Shown: positions 1-8,774, counted from the first letter of the stretch. The stretch: 46,290 nt of DNA from an uncultured Blautia sp. (GCA_958367245.1 CATXEA010000026.1:1-46290), one strand, 5' to 3'. Translations and numbers: made by a program. The notes: generated by a model from the sequence alone, not told the origin.

Positions 1-48
1 TACGGTCTCAAAGCAGCTCGTAGAGCACCACAGTTCTCCAAACGATAA
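1..48 (+). CDS. rpsI: 30S ribosomal protein S9, C-terminal end (partial)
   Basis: The first 15 codons read YGLKAARRAPQFSKR and end at TAA (46-48). This is the highly conserved C-terminal tail of ribosomal protein S9, whose last Lys/Arg residues reach the P-site tRNA in the small subunit. The rest of the gene lies to the left of the window. A terminator follows directly, so this is the end of what is normally the rplM-rpsI operon. The short length limits the evidence, but the tail is distinctive. Confidence 0.9.
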   Translation, partial: YGLKAARRAPQFSKR

Positions 49-88
49 TTTTATTATCAGAAGAATTATTATTAAACAGCAAAATTAT

Positions 89-123
89 AACCCTCTCAGG
101 AAGTTTCCTGAGAGGGTTTTTTC
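89..123 (+). terminator. Intrinsic terminator after rpsI
   Basis: A perfect 14-bp inverted repeat (AACCCTCTCAGGAA at 89-102 and its complement at 105-118) is followed by a T-rich tract. It separates the ribosomal protein operon from the AT-rich island that begins at 216. Confidence 0.93.
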
Positions 124-215
124 ATGTGGTTGTTATTTTCGGGGCGTTTTTATTGTGTATTTTTAAAAGCAAATGTGATAAAATAACTGTATTATAAAAT
201 GTTGGAGGGAAAATT

Positions 216-1463
216 ATGGAACAAACTTTTTTGACGGATATAGAAATAAAAAAAGTTCGTCATTTAGAGAACATATCAATTCCTTTAGATAAAGCAAAAA
301 GAAAACATTTGATTTTAACAGGTAAAAATGGAAGTGGAAAAACAAGTCTTTTAGAAGCCTTAGTTAAATATTTTGTGTATATTACATCCGATGGCTATTA
401 TCCAATTGAAAAAGTGAATGGTTACTATGAAAAATATAAGGAAGAACTAAGTGACTTAAAAAAACAGAAAGATTCTGATGAAAAATTTATGAAAATAAAC
501 GCCATAGAAAAATCTATGGTTACATGGAAAAAAGATTTTGATATATGGAATAATGGTGTAATAGCTAATATTAACTCGATTTCTTGTTTGCAAAATAAGT
601 TTAAACAGGGAAATTTTATTTTGGCATATTATGAAGCTGAAAGAGAGTTTCAAGTAGAAGAATATAAAAATATTGAAAAAATACAATTTAAAGATAAGTA
701 TAGCATTAATGATAATGCAGGAGTAAAACTTACAAAATATCTTGTGGATTTGAAAGCTACTCAGGCTTTTACAAAGGATAAGGGAAAATCCGAAAAGATA
801 GATAAATGGTTTCAGGCATTCGAGGATATTTTAAAGAAAATTTTTGAAGATAAAAATCTTCAGTTAAATTTCAATGATGAAACATTTCAGTTTTCTATCT
901 GCGAGACAGACAGAGAGCCCTTTGATTTTAATACAATGTCCAGTGGTTATGCAGCGATATTTGAGATTATTAATGATCTGATTATAAGAATGGAGGCAAA
1001 GTCGGGATTACGAACAGAGTTTGATATAGAAGGAATTGTATTGGTTGATGAAATTGAAACACATTTGCATTTAGATTTACAGAAAAAGATACTTCCTATC
1101 CTAACAACTCTTTTTCCTAATATTCAATTTATTATTACAACACATTCTCCGTTTATTTTGAGTTCCTTAGATAATGCGGTTATTTATGATTTGCAGAACA
1201 GAACTTTGGTAGAAAATGGTCTGGAAAATTTACCATATGAGGGAATTGTAGAAGGATATTTTAATGCTGATACATTATCAGCAGAGTTAAGGGGTAAATT
1301 TGAAAGATACAAAGATTTGGTTTCTAAAGATGAGCTATCAGACGAAGAATATGAAGAAATAGATAAACTGGAATTCTATTTGGATGAAATCCCGGATTAT
1401 CTTGCAAAAGAACTGACATCAGAATATAGTCGATTAAAATTAGAATTTTCAAATAGGGGGTAA
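216..1463 (+). CDS. AAA/ABC-type ATPase, PtuA-like (Septu-type defence candidate)
   Basis: A 415-residue P-loop ATPase of the AAA_15/AAA_21 (OLD/SMC-like) group. Visible motifs are Walker A GKNGSGKT (residues 36-43), an ABC-signature-like MSSGYA near residue 242, Walker B ending in D278-E279 (VLVDEIETHLH) and a switch histidine in ITTHSPF. A charged, Lys-rich insertion lies between Walker A and the signature. The 3' neighbour is an HNH nuclease gene 5 bp downstream. This ATPase plus HNH pair is the arrangement of Septu (PtuA-PtuB), where the ATPase assembles with and controls the nuclease. The ATG is preceded by TTGGAGGGAAAATT. Base composition is clearly more AT-rich than the core genes, suggesting horizontal acquisition. 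Family and motifs are sure; the defence role is inferred. Confidence 0.82.
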   Translation: MEQTFLTDIEIKKVRHLENISIPLDKAKRKHLILTGKNGSGKTSLLEALVKYFVYITSDGYYPIEKVNGYYEKYKEELSDLKKQKDSDEKFMKINAIEKSMVTWKKDFDIWNNGVIANINSISCLQNKFKQGNFILAYYEAEREFQVEEYKNIEKIQFKDKYSINDNAGVKLTKYLVDLKATQAFTKDKGKSEKIDKWFQAFEDILKKIFEDKNLQLNFNDETFQFSICETDREPFDFNTMSSGYAAIFEIINDLIIRMEAKSGLRTEFDIEGIVLVDEIETHLHLDLQKKILPILTTLFPNIQFIITTHSPFILSSLDNAVIYDLQNRTLVENGLENLPYEGIVEGYFNADTLSAELRGKFERYKDLVSKDELSDEEYEEIDKLEFYLDEIPDYLAKELTSEYSRLKLEFSNRG

Positions 1464-1468
1464 GGACC

Positions 1469-2125
1469 GTGATTAAGATAGAGAGAAATCCTGTTCCGCC
1501 TCCATCACTGGCTGTTGAAGAACAAAAGGCGAAAGGGGTTTATAATAAGCCAGATGTCATACAGAGATTAAAAGAAGATTCACATGACAAGTGCTATATT
1601 TGTGAATTGGGAGGGCTGTCTGATCCGGAAGTAGAACATTTAAAACCCCATCATGGACGGACGATACCGGAGAGAATTTTTGATTGGAATAATTTATTTT
1701 ATGTGTGTCCTCATTGCAACAATATTAAAAAAGAATCAAAATATGACGATAAAATTATAGATTGTTGCAAAGAAGATCCAGAAAAAATGTTAGAGCAATG
1801 CTATGAAGAGGGGCATGTAAATGTATATAATACTGTGAATGAAGAGCGGGCTATTATGACTGCTGAGTTAATACAGGAATGTTTTGAGAAACGAAATACA
1901 GGGATTCGAGAAGCAGCATGTCAACACAGAATTAATCGTTTGGCAGATGAGATGAATATTTTATATAAAGTATTGGAAAAATATAAGAAAAATCCAGAAT
2001 TATTGCGTTATAAAAGAAGTTTGAAATCTACATTAAGTAGAAGTAGTATATTTGCGGCATTTAAAAGAAATTATGTGAGAAAACATATTTCAGATTATCC
2101 GGGATTAGAAGAATTCTTAGTGTAG
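1469..2125 (+). CDS. HNH endonuclease, PtuB-like (Septu-type partner)
   Basis: A 218-residue protein with an HNH/beta-beta-alpha-metal fold. Zinc-type pairs are C42-x2-C45 and C80-x2-C83, the catalytic histidine is in V-E56-H57-L-K-P, and N75 and the H82-C83-N84 region complete the motif. The opening MIKIERNPVPPPSLA resembles retron/Septu HNH proteins of the TIGR02646 type, which often begin with a basic stretch followed by a proline-rich one. It starts with GTG at 1469, five bases after the ATPase stop, with AGGGGGTAAGGA as ribosome binding site, so the two genes are surely translated together. It likely cuts nucleic acid when released or activated by the ATPase. The AT-rich codon use matches its partner. 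The C-terminal third is helical and basic, with no recognised domain. Confidence 0.82.
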   Translation: MIKIERNPVPPPSLAVEEQKAKGVYNKPDVIQRLKEDSHDKCYICELGGLSDPEVEHLKPHHGRTIPERIFDWNNLFYVCPHCNNIKKESKYDDKIIDCCKEDPEKMLEQCYEEGHVNVYNTVNEERAIMTAELIQECFEKRNTGIREAACQHRINRLADEMNILYKVLEKYKKNPELLRYKRSLKSTLSRSSIFAAFKRNYVRKHISDYPGLEEFLV

Positions 2126-2209
2126 ACTCTAAGATGCAGCGTGGAGTAATGAAAAGCCCTGTGTTTGTAATGTGTTTGCAACACCACATTCCAGGAATCC
2201 GGTAAAACC

Positions 2210-2244
2210 AAGCCCCCCTATCAAAAACTATATCTTCTCGGAAT
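2210..2244 (+). repeat. Left terminal inverted repeat of the insertion sequence
   Basis: Outer block AAGCCCCCCTATCA (2210-2223) and inner block CTTCTCGGAAT (2234-2244) match the complement of the right end. Confidence 0.85.
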
Positions 2245-2247
2245 TCT

Positions 2248-2275
2248 AAGCCTTGATTTTTCAAGGCTTTTTCTT
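2248..2275 (+). terminator. Terminator-like hairpin just inside the left end of the insertion sequence
   Basis: AAGCCTTGA (2248-2256) and TCAAGGCTT (2261-2269) form a perfect 9-bp stem with a TTTT loop, followed by TTTTCTTT. It would stop transcripts arriving from the upstream ATPase/HNH genes before they reach the transposase, a common way for insertion sequences to limit impinging transcription. It is also the only terminator-like structure after the HNH gene. Confidence 0.7.
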
Positions 2276-2417
2276 TGTTCATAACTAAAATCCCCCATTT
2301 TTTTCTAAAAAGTACTTGACAAATTCCTCCAAAAATGTGGCGTTTCACGCCTTGATCAATAAGAAATATCTCTTACGGCTCTGCCGATTATATTATTTTT
2401 GAAATGGAGGCATTATC

Positions 2418-3905
2418 ATGTTACCTGTTTATTCACCTGAATCACATTCCCTTTATCAGGACTTCCTTATCTCTAATTTTTTACTTTATTATCCAGATCC
2501 TTTTTCTATATCCAGACAGACATGGAAGATCATCGTACAGTTCTGGCATCTGGATCTTTCCCAGACTACAAGCATCCTTTTGGGTTCTTATTCTAAATTC
2601 GGACCTGCTCCACGAGATCCAGTTTCCATGCTGCGTTCTTACCTGCTTTCTATTAAACTCAAGATTACTTCCATTACTGATTGGGTATCCAGACTCAAAG
2701 AATGTCCTTTATATGCGATCATCAGTGGATTCTCCCCTGATGATGTGCCAGGCATCGGTACCTTTTACGATTTCTTCCGGCATATCTGGAACTCTGAACA
2801 GAAACATCTTTCCGTCCAGCTCAGACATAAAAAGAAGAAAACCCCAAAAGGGAAAAAACACGGGGAAAAAACTCCCAATATCAAGAGTACTTCTGCGGCA
2901 TGGTTTCTGGATTTTTACAAAAAGCATCCTCTTCCAGACCCTTCCCTCAGTCCCCTTTCCCTGATCTTCCGTTTATACAAGCAGCAGTTCCTGGATGTTT
3001 CTGTATCGCATGGATTCATCCAGCCTTCTGCCATCTCCCTTGCCGGTGATGGTTCTCCTATAAGGACTTCTGCAAGACTCCGCTATAAGAAAGTATGCAG
3101 CTGCTCTGAAAATGGTATTTCCCACTGTAACTGCAAACGTCTCTTTTCTCAACCTGACTGTAATATCGGCTGGGATTCCTCAAGGGACTGCTATTTTAGC
3201 GGCTACCATCTCTACATGTTTGTAGCATCAGATTCCGCAAATGACCTTCCTGTTTTTCCTATTCTGGAACGGGCATCCAGACACGATATGCTTTCTTTCC
3301 TGCATACCTTTTTTACCATGAAAACATGGCTTCCGGAATACAGGGTCACGAAGCTTCTTCTGGATGCAGCACATGATGCTGATGCTGTCTACCGGTACTG
3401 CCAGGAATCAGGCATCCAGCCTTTTATAGATCTTAATTCCGGTAACACTGGTAACTTTATCTATAAGGATACTTTCACAATCAATAACGATGGTGTCCCT
3501 GTCTGTAAATTGGGCTTACATATGAAACCAGACGGCGTAGAACGGAACAGGAACCGCTGCAAATGGCGCTGTACAAAAGCAGACAGATCCGGTTGTCACT
3601 GCGAAACTCCCTGTTCAGATTCCTCTTATGGGCGTGTGGTACATACACCTGTCAAAGACAATCCACGCCTCTTTAACATACCGCCAAGAAACAGTTTAGA
3701 ATGGGATAAGGAATATGATAGAAGAACTTCTGTAGAACGCTCCAACAAGCGGGAAAAAGAAGATTATAAATTAGAAGACGGCAAACACCGTTCATCTATG
3801 ATGTGGTACTGCCGCCTCTACTGCACCATGATGCTGCAACATCTGGATGCATGGGAAATGCCATCTATTGAGGCATTCCAGTCATTATTAAGTTTAGACG
3901 CTTAA
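2418..3905 (+). CDS. DDE transposase of the insertion sequence
   Basis: A 495-residue transposase. The N-terminal part (about 60-150) has the DUF772-like pattern DPVSMLRSYLL...ECPLYAIISGF found in IS1182/IS5-type enzymes. The catalytic triad candidates are the Asp in LAGDGSP (about 212), the Asp in LLLDAAHDA (about 316) and the Glu in TSVERSNKREKEDYKLE (about 440). A Cys/His-rich insertion (CSCSENGISHCNCKRLF, later SGCHCETPC) suggests a metal-binding loop. The ATG at 2418 follows AAATGGAGG at 2402-2410. The frame is intact, so the element may still be active. The family name is by resemblance, and another DDE family cannot be excluded. Confidence 0.85.
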   Translation: MLPVYSPESHSLYQDFLISNFLLYYPDPFSISRQTWKIIVQFWHLDLSQTTSILLGSYSKFGPAPRDPVSMLRSYLLSIKLKITSITDWVSRLKECPLYAIISGFSPDDVPGIGTFYDFFRHIWNSEQKHLSVQLRHKKKKTPKGKKHGEKTPNIKSTSAAWFLDFYKKHPLPDPSLSPLSLIFRLYKQQFLDVSVSHGFIQPSAISLAGDGSPIRTSARLRYKKVCSCSENGISHCNCKRLFSQPDCNIGWDSSRDCYFSGYHLYMFVASDSANDLPVFPILERASRHDMLSFLHTFFTMKTWLPEYRVTKLLLDAAHDADAVYRYCQESGIQPFIDLNSGNTGNFIYKDTFTINNDGVPVCKLGLHMKPDGVERNRNRCKWRCTKADRSGCHCETPCSDSSYGRVVHTPVKDNPRLFNIPPRNSLEWDKEYDRRTSVERSNKREKEDYKLEDGKHRSSMMWYCRLYCTMMLQHLDAWEMPSIEAFQSLLSLDA

Positions 3906-3940
3906 TAATGATAGTTTACGTCATACCATACTTTTTTTCA

Positions 3941-3962
3941 AGACATAGTTTCAGCTATGTCT
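3941..3962. repeat. Hairpin near the right end of the insertion sequence
   Basis: AGACATAG (3941-3948) and CTATGTCT (3955-3962) form an 8-bp stem with a 6-base loop, downstream of the transposase stop. No T run follows on either strand, so it is not a standard terminator. The remaining stretch to 4067 holds no gene. Confidence 0.5.
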
Positions 3963-4067
3963 AAAAGTCATGCCCATTGAAATGTTATACTTTCAATAAA
4001 AGCAGATTTCTTCTATCAAAATGCTATATTTAGTTTTATTTGGCTTGGTATTTACTCACCTTAATTG

Positions 4068-4105
4068 ATTCCGAGAAGTTATAAACTTTCCTGATAGGGG
4101 GGCTT
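4068..4105 (-). repeat. Right terminal inverted repeat of the insertion sequence
   Basis: ATTCCGAGAAG (4068-4078) and TGATAGGGGGGCTT (4092-4105) are exact complements of the two blocks at the left end, with a spacer 3 bp longer than on the left. Confidence 0.85.
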
Positions 4106-4119
4106 AGTAAATTCAAAAA

Positions 4120-5775
4120 CTATTTCTCCAGCAGGCTTTCTGCTCTTTTCAGTGCAGCAGCAATATTTTTGCAGAAGTTTTCTTTGCCGATTTTGCGTAT
4201 AAATCCGGTTTTTTCCATTACGCGCATAGGCTGTTCGCTGACATGGGAAAAAATCAGAGTAATATTATTTTCCAGACATTTGTCAGCAAGCTCGTCAAGT
4301 GCGTTCATGGCTGTAATGTCAAGCGCCGGAACGCTTCTCATACGAAGAATCAGGCATTTGGTGAAATCCTTAAAGAGGATTTTTTCAATGGCATCGGCAG
4401 CGCCGAAGAACAGAGGACCTGTAATCTCATAAACACGGATTTCCCGGGGCAATTCTCTTAAATGTCTGTTGATTTCTTTACTGTCATCGTCGATATAAGT
4501 CCAGCCTTTAACCTGAGTTTCATCACTCATTCGTTTGATGAACAGGAGACAGGCAAGAATCATACCAACCTCGATAGCTACAACAAGGTCAAATACAACG
4601 GTCAGAACAAAGGTAATGACCAGAACAGCAATATCGCTTTTGGGCGCTGTCTGAACAAGACGTTTGAAAGTTCTCCACTGGCACATATTATAAGCAACCA
4701 TAAACAAAATAGCTGCAATTGTAGGCATTGGAATCATTCCGGCATAAGGCATGAGTACAACGAGAACAATTACAAGAGTAATGGAGTGAACCATACCTGC
4801 GACAGGAGAACGTCCGCCGTTTTTGATATTTGCGGCTGTTCTTGCAATTGCTCCGGTAGCAGGAATGCCGCCAAACAGAGCGGAAGCCACGTTTCCGGCG
4901 CCCTGCGCTATAAGCTCCATATCGGAACGATGTTTCGTACCTGTCATGCCGTCTGCGACAACGCAGGACAAAAGGGACTCGATAGCTGCCAGAATTGCAA
5001 TGGTAAAAGCGTTTGGCAGAGCCTGTTCAACCATATGGAAACTGAATTCCGGAAGGTGGAAGGATGGCAGGTCATTGCTGATGGTATAAAGTTTTCCGAT
5101 GGTTGCAACCTCCAGTGGAAGGAACTGTACCATCAGGATTCCGGCGATAACTGCAATGAGAGACCCCGGAATTTTTTTGAAAATATAAGGCGAAATAATT
5201 AAAATTGCAAGGCTGACGCCGCCGACAATCAATGCATCTGTGTTAAGTGTAGAAATATTTTCTATGAAAGCAGAAAGCTTCTCAGTAGTTTCAATAGCAA
5301 CAGTGCCCTTCGGATAGGTAATTCCAAAGAAATCCTTAAACTGGCCGATAACAATTGTAACCGCAATACCTGAGGTAAAACCTGTGGTAATGGTATAGGG
5401 GATGTATTTAATCAGTCCTCCGAAGCGGCAAAATCCCATAATAACAAGAATAATACCTGCAAGAATAGTTGACATAACAAGACCATCCATGCCGTCTGTA
5501 GCAATAATTCCGGCGACAATCGTGGCAAATGCGGCAGTAGGACCGGCAATCTGTACGGTGCTTCCGCCAAGTGCAGAAATCACGAAACCTGCTACGATCG
5601 CTGTATAGATACCGGCTTCAGGTCCTACACCGGAAGCAAGTGCAAGCGCGATAGACAGTGGAAGCGCGATTACCGCAACAATAATTCCCGCAATAACATC
5701 ACGGGTAAACTGTGACGCTGAATAATTCTTCAGAGAAGTAAGCAGCATCGGTTTAAAAGTGTTTTTGGTTTTCAT
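4120..5775 (-). CDS. SulP family anion transporter with C-terminal STAS domain
   Basis: A 551-residue inner-membrane transporter of the SLC26/SulP family (sulfate, bicarbonate or related anions). The membrane domain carries the family pattern in PLSIALALASGVGPEAGIY and later GGSTVQIAGPTAAF, with about 10-12 hydrophobic segments. From about residue 435 to the end is a cytoplasmic STAS domain (ITGPLFFGAADAIEK...ALDITAMNAL). The start at 5775 (MKTKNTFKP) is chosen because the longer frame to 5883 adds residues unlike the family, and GGAGGGAGAG lies shortly upstream. Substrate cannot be told from sequence. The insertion sequence ends 14 bp beyond the stop codon and probably displaced the native 3' end of the transcript. 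Confidence 0.92.
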   Translation of the reverse strand: MKTKNTFKPMLLTSLKNYSASQFTRDVIAGIIVAVIALPLSIALALASGVGPEAGIYTAIVAGFVISALGGSTVQIAGPTAAFATIVAGIIATDGMDGLVMSTILAGIILVIMGFCRFGGLIKYIPYTITTGFTSGIAVTIVIGQFKDFFGITYPKGTVAIETTEKLSAFIENISTLNTDALIVGGVSLAILIISPYIFKKIPGSLIAVIAGILMVQFLPLEVATIGKLYTISNDLPSFHLPEFSFHMVEQALPNAFTIAILAAIESLLSCVVADGMTGTKHRSDMELIAQGAGNVASALFGGIPATGAIARTAANIKNGGRSPVAGMVHSITLVIVLVVLMPYAGMIPMPTIAAILFMVAYNMCQWRTFKRLVQTAPKSDIAVLVITFVLTVVFDLVVAIEVGMILACLLFIKRMSDETQVKGWTYIDDDSKEINRHLRELPREIRVYEITGPLFFGAADAIEKILFKDFTKCLILRMRSVPALDITAMNALDELADKCLENNITLIFSHVSEQPMRVMEKTGFIRKIGKENFCKNIAAALKRAESLLEK

Positions 5776-5851
5776 TTCTCTTTTTCTCTCCCTCCAAAAT
5801 TTGGCGGACAAAATACCTGTAAAATCAGGCTTTTTGACCGCAATCCATAAA

Positions 5852-5880
5852 AGTATATCATAGGAAAATTGCGGGGTAAA
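5852..5880 (-). promoter_or_regulatory. Candidate sulP promoter
   Basis: On the minus strand TTTACC (5875-5880) and TATACT (5852-5857) are separated by 17 bp, about 80 bp before the chosen sulP start. The rest of the 279-bp gap to the divergent GTPase gene has no other clear structure; a TATGAT at 5961-5966 is a weak -10 candidate for that gene. Confidence 0.45.
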
Positions 5881-6054
5881 CAATAAAAGCGGAAGTTTCT
5901 GAGAAAGAACAAAAATAGAAAAACAAATTTCAGAGTGTATGCCGGAAGTGTTTTTTGTGGTATGATAAAAGCCAGTGAGCTGAGAGCATTTCTAATATGC
6001 TATGGCAAAACGGGGAGATTAAATTGTGAAAGAAAATACACACGGGAGAAAAAT

Positions 6055-8736
6055 ATGAAGAAACTGGTTATTGGCATTCTCGCCCACGTAGATGCGGGAA
6101 AAACAACTCTGTCAGAGGGGCTGCTTTATCTGAGCGGAAAAATCAGAAAGCTTGGAAGAGTAGATCACAGGGATGCTTATCTGGATACATTTGAGCTTGA
6201 AAGAGAAAGAGGAATTACCATTTTCTCGAAACAGGCGGTTTTAAATATGGGAGATACACAGGTGACGCTTCTGGATACGCCGGGACATGTGGATTTTTCG
6301 GCAGAGATGGAGAGAACCCTGCAGGTGCTGGATTATGCGATTCTTGTCATAAACGGAGCGGACGGCGTTCAGGGGCATACTATGACCCTGTGGCGTCTTC
6401 TGGCGCGCTATGGAATTCCGACTTTTCTGTTTGTAAATAAGATGGATCAGGAGGGAACGGATAGGGCGGCTCTTCTGGCAGAATTAAAAAAACGACTTGA
6501 TGAAAACTGCATCGACTTCGATGAAACACAGGATTCTGATGAATTTATGGAAAATCTGTCCATGTGCGACGAAGAACTTCTGGAAAAATATCTGGAGCAG
6601 GGAGAGCTTACGCAGGAGGACATTACAGAACTCATCTGCACAAGAAAAGTGTTTCCCTGCTACTTCGGCTCAGCTCTGAAGCTGGAAGGTGTGGAGGAGT
6701 TTATCAAAGGTGTGGAAAAATATACGGTTTCGCCTGCATATAATGTGGATTTCGGAGCAAAAGTCTACAAGATTGCACGAGATGAACAGGGAAACCGTCT
6801 GACATATATGAAAATCACGGGAGGCTCGCTGAAAGTAAAATCTCTTCTGACAAATCAGACTCTGCACCACAGCAGAGAGGAGGAAATCTGGGAAGAAAAG
6901 GCAGACCAGATTCGCATTTATTCGGGAGCCAAATATGAGATGATTAAAGAGGCGGAGGCAGGAACCGTCTGTGCGGTCACAGGACTGACCAGAACCTATC
7001 CGGGTCAGGGACTTGGATGTGAAGGAGAATCTGAACTTCCGGTTCTGGAACCTGTACTCAATTATCAGATTAAGCTGCCTTTGGACTGTGATGTTCATCA
7101 GATGCTTAAGAAATTAAAAGAATTGGAGGAAGAGGAGCCGCAGCTCCACATCGTCTGGGACGAACAGCTTCAGGAAATTCATGCCATGCTCATGGGAGAA
7201 GTGCAGATTGATATTCTCAAGCATCTCATATGGGAAAGATTTCATGTGGCTGTTGAATTTGGAACAGGAAGTATCGTTTATAAAGAAACCATTGCCGGAC
7301 CTGTGGAGGGAGTCGGACACTTTGAGCCGCTGCGCCATTATGCTGAGGTGCATCTTATGCTGGAGCCGGCAGAACTGGGAAGCGGTCTGCAGTTTTTTAC
7401 AGCATGCAGTGAGGACGTACTGGATAAAAACTGGCAGAGGCTGATTCTGACCCATCTGGAGGAGAAGGAGCATAAAGGCGTTCTCACAGGTTCTCCGATT
7501 ACGGATATGCAGATTACCCTTCTCACAGGACGCGCCCACCTGAAACATACAGAAGGGGGAGACTTCCGTCAGGCGACTTACCGCGCTGTACGTCAGGGGC
7601 TGAAAAAAGCAGAAAGTATTCTTCTGGAACCGTATTATGAGTTCCGGCTGGAAGTACCGGCAGAGATGATTGGAAGGGCAATGGCAGATATCCAGAAAAT
7701 GCAGGGAAGCTTCCTGCCGCCGGAAACAGAGGAAGAAATGACAGTTCTTCGGGGAACAGCTCCTGTTTCAAGGATGCGGGATTACCAGAGAGAAGTAGTT
7801 TCCTATACAAAAGGGCGCGGACGTCTGTTCTGTTCGCTGAAAGGTTATGCGCCCTGTCAGAATCAGGATGAGGTTGTAGCCTCTATCGGGTACGATTCCG
7901 AGCGGGATATGGAAAATCCCACAGGTTCTGTCTTTTGCGCTCACGGCGCAGGTTTCGTGGTGCCGTGGAATGAGGTAACAGATTATATGCATCTGGAAGG
8001 CGTTGATTTTGACGACGAAATTGAAGAAGAAGAGGAAATTCCCGCCTATGTTCCGCCTCGCTCTGCCTATGCAGGAAGCTATGAAGATGACAAAGAACTT
8101 CAGGAAATCTTTGAGCGTACTTTCGGACCTGTGAAAGAAAAAAGAGCTATGGCGGGAAAAAGAACTGTTTCTGCACAGCCGAGCCGTTCTTATTACACGC
8201 CAAAGAAAAAGTCAGGAGAAGAATATCTGCTTGTTGACGGCTATAATGTGATTTTTGCATGGGAGGAACTGCGGGAACTGGCAGAGGTGAATCTCCACGC
8301 TGCTCAGGATAAACTGATGGACATTCTCAGCAATTATCAGGGATATAAGAAATGTACACTGATTCTTGTGTTTGACGCCTATAAGGTAGAAGGGCACAAT
8401 GAAGAAGTTTTAAAATATCATAATATTTATGTTGTTTACACAAAAGAAGCTGAAACTGCGGATCAGTACATCGAAAAAACAGTACACAAAATAGGTCGTC
8501 AGCATCAGGTGACGGTGGCAACCTCAGATGGACTGGAACAGATTATCATTATGGGACAGGGCGCGCAGCGGTTGTCTGCCAAGGGGCTTAAAGAAGAAAT
8601 CGACGAGGCAAACAGGCAGTTGCGTCTGGACTGGCATCAGCACAGGCAGAGCAGTAAAAACTATCTTTTCGACCATATTTCCGAGGAACTTGCACAGGAG
8701 ATGGAACAGGTGAGGCTGGGAAAAAAGAAGCTGTAA
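6055..8736 (+). CDS. TetM/EF-G-like translational GTPase fused to a C-terminal NYN (YacP/Rae1-like) RNase domain
   Basis: An 893-residue protein. Residues 1 to about 660 match the ribosomal-protection/EF-G architecture: G1 AHVDAGKTT (10-18), G3 DTPGH (74-78), G4 NKMD (128-131), G5-like GSALKLEG, then EF-G domains II-V, ending with the family pattern SYTKGRG...LKGYAPC. After an acidic and Lys-rich linker, residues from about 722 form a NYN/PIN-like nuclease domain with LLVDGYNVIF, LVFDAYKV, TADQYIEK and TSDGLEQ, whose acidic residues suit metal-dependent RNA cleavage. B. subtilis YacP (Rae1) is a ribosome-associated mRNA endonuclease of this type. The ATG at 6055 follows ACGGGAGAAAAAT. It is likely a ribosome-acting factor rather than a mobile tetracycline resistance gene. 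The fusion is seen directly; its role is inferred. Confidence 0.88.
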   Translation: MKKLVIGILAHVDAGKTTLSEGLLYLSGKIRKLGRVDHRDAYLDTFELERERGITIFSKQAVLNMGDTQVTLLDTPGHVDFSAEMERTLQVLDYAILVINGADGVQGHTMTLWRLLARYGIPTFLFVNKMDQEGTDRAALLAELKKRLDENCIDFDETQDSDEFMENLSMCDEELLEKYLEQGELTQEDITELICTRKVFPCYFGSALKLEGVEEFIKGVEKYTVSPAYNVDFGAKVYKIARDEQGNRLTYMKITGGSLKVKSLLTNQTLHHSREEEIWEEKADQIRIYSGAKYEMIKEAEAGTVCAVTGLTRTYPGQGLGCEGESELPVLEPVLNYQIKLPLDCDVHQMLKKLKELEEEEPQLHIVWDEQLQEIHAMLMGEVQIDILKHLIWERFHVAVEFGTGSIVYKETIAGPVEGVGHFEPLRHYAEVHLMLEPAELGSGLQFFTACSEDVLDKNWQRLILTHLEEKEHKGVLTGSPITDMQITLLTGRAHLKHTEGGDFRQATYRAVRQGLKKAESILLEPYYEFRLEVPAEMIGRAMADIQKMQGSFLPPETEEEMTVLRGTAPVSRMRDYQREVVSYTKGRGRLFCSLKGYAPCQNQDEVVASIGYDSERDMENPTGSVFCAHGAGFVVPWNEVTDYMHLEGVDFDDEIEEEEEIPAYVPPRSAYAGSYEDDKELQEIFERTFGPVKEKRAMAGKRTVSAQPSRSYYTPKKKSGEEYLLVDGYNVIFAWEELRELAEVNLHAAQDKLMDILSNYQGYKKCTLILVFDAYKVEGHNEEVLKYHNIYVVYTKEAETADQYIEKTVHKIGRQHQVTVATSDGLEQIIIMGQGAQRLSAKGLKEEIDEANRQLRLDWHQHRQSSKNYLFDHISEELAQEMEQVRLGKKKL

Positions 8737-8774
8737 AGCAAAATCATAAACAGACAGGAAGGAAGCGGACTTTA

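Larger units (their letters stand above)
2210..4105 (+). mobile_element. Complete insertion sequence, about 1.9 kb, IS1182-like DDE type
   Basis: The element is bounded by imperfect terminal inverted repeats. The left end reads AAGCCCCCCTATCA from 2210 and the right end is its exact complement ending at 4105. A second shared block, CTTCTCGGAAT, lies further in (2234-2244 and, as complement, 4068-4078), with a slightly different spacing of 10 and 13 bp. One transposase gene fills the interior. I see no direct repeat of the target next to the ends. The right end lies 14 bp from the sulP stop codon, so insertion was between the Septu-like genes and sulP. Family assignment is from protein resemblance only. 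Confidence 0.85.

Noticed and set aside
2404..2964. A 186-codon frame overlapping the transposase start
   Set aside because: It is in another frame of the transposase gene and has no motif; the 495-residue frame carries the DDE triad.
4462..5202. A 246-codon plus-strand frame opposite sulP
   Set aside because: It is Asn/Cys/His-rich, has no family pattern and lies inside a well-supported gene on the other strand.
6055..8736. Reading this gene as an acquired tetracycline resistance determinant
   Set aside because: The body resembles TetM-type proteins, but the NYN fusion, core-like base composition and lack of nearby mobile DNA or other resistance genes favour a resident translation factor. 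Resistance is not excluded without testing.
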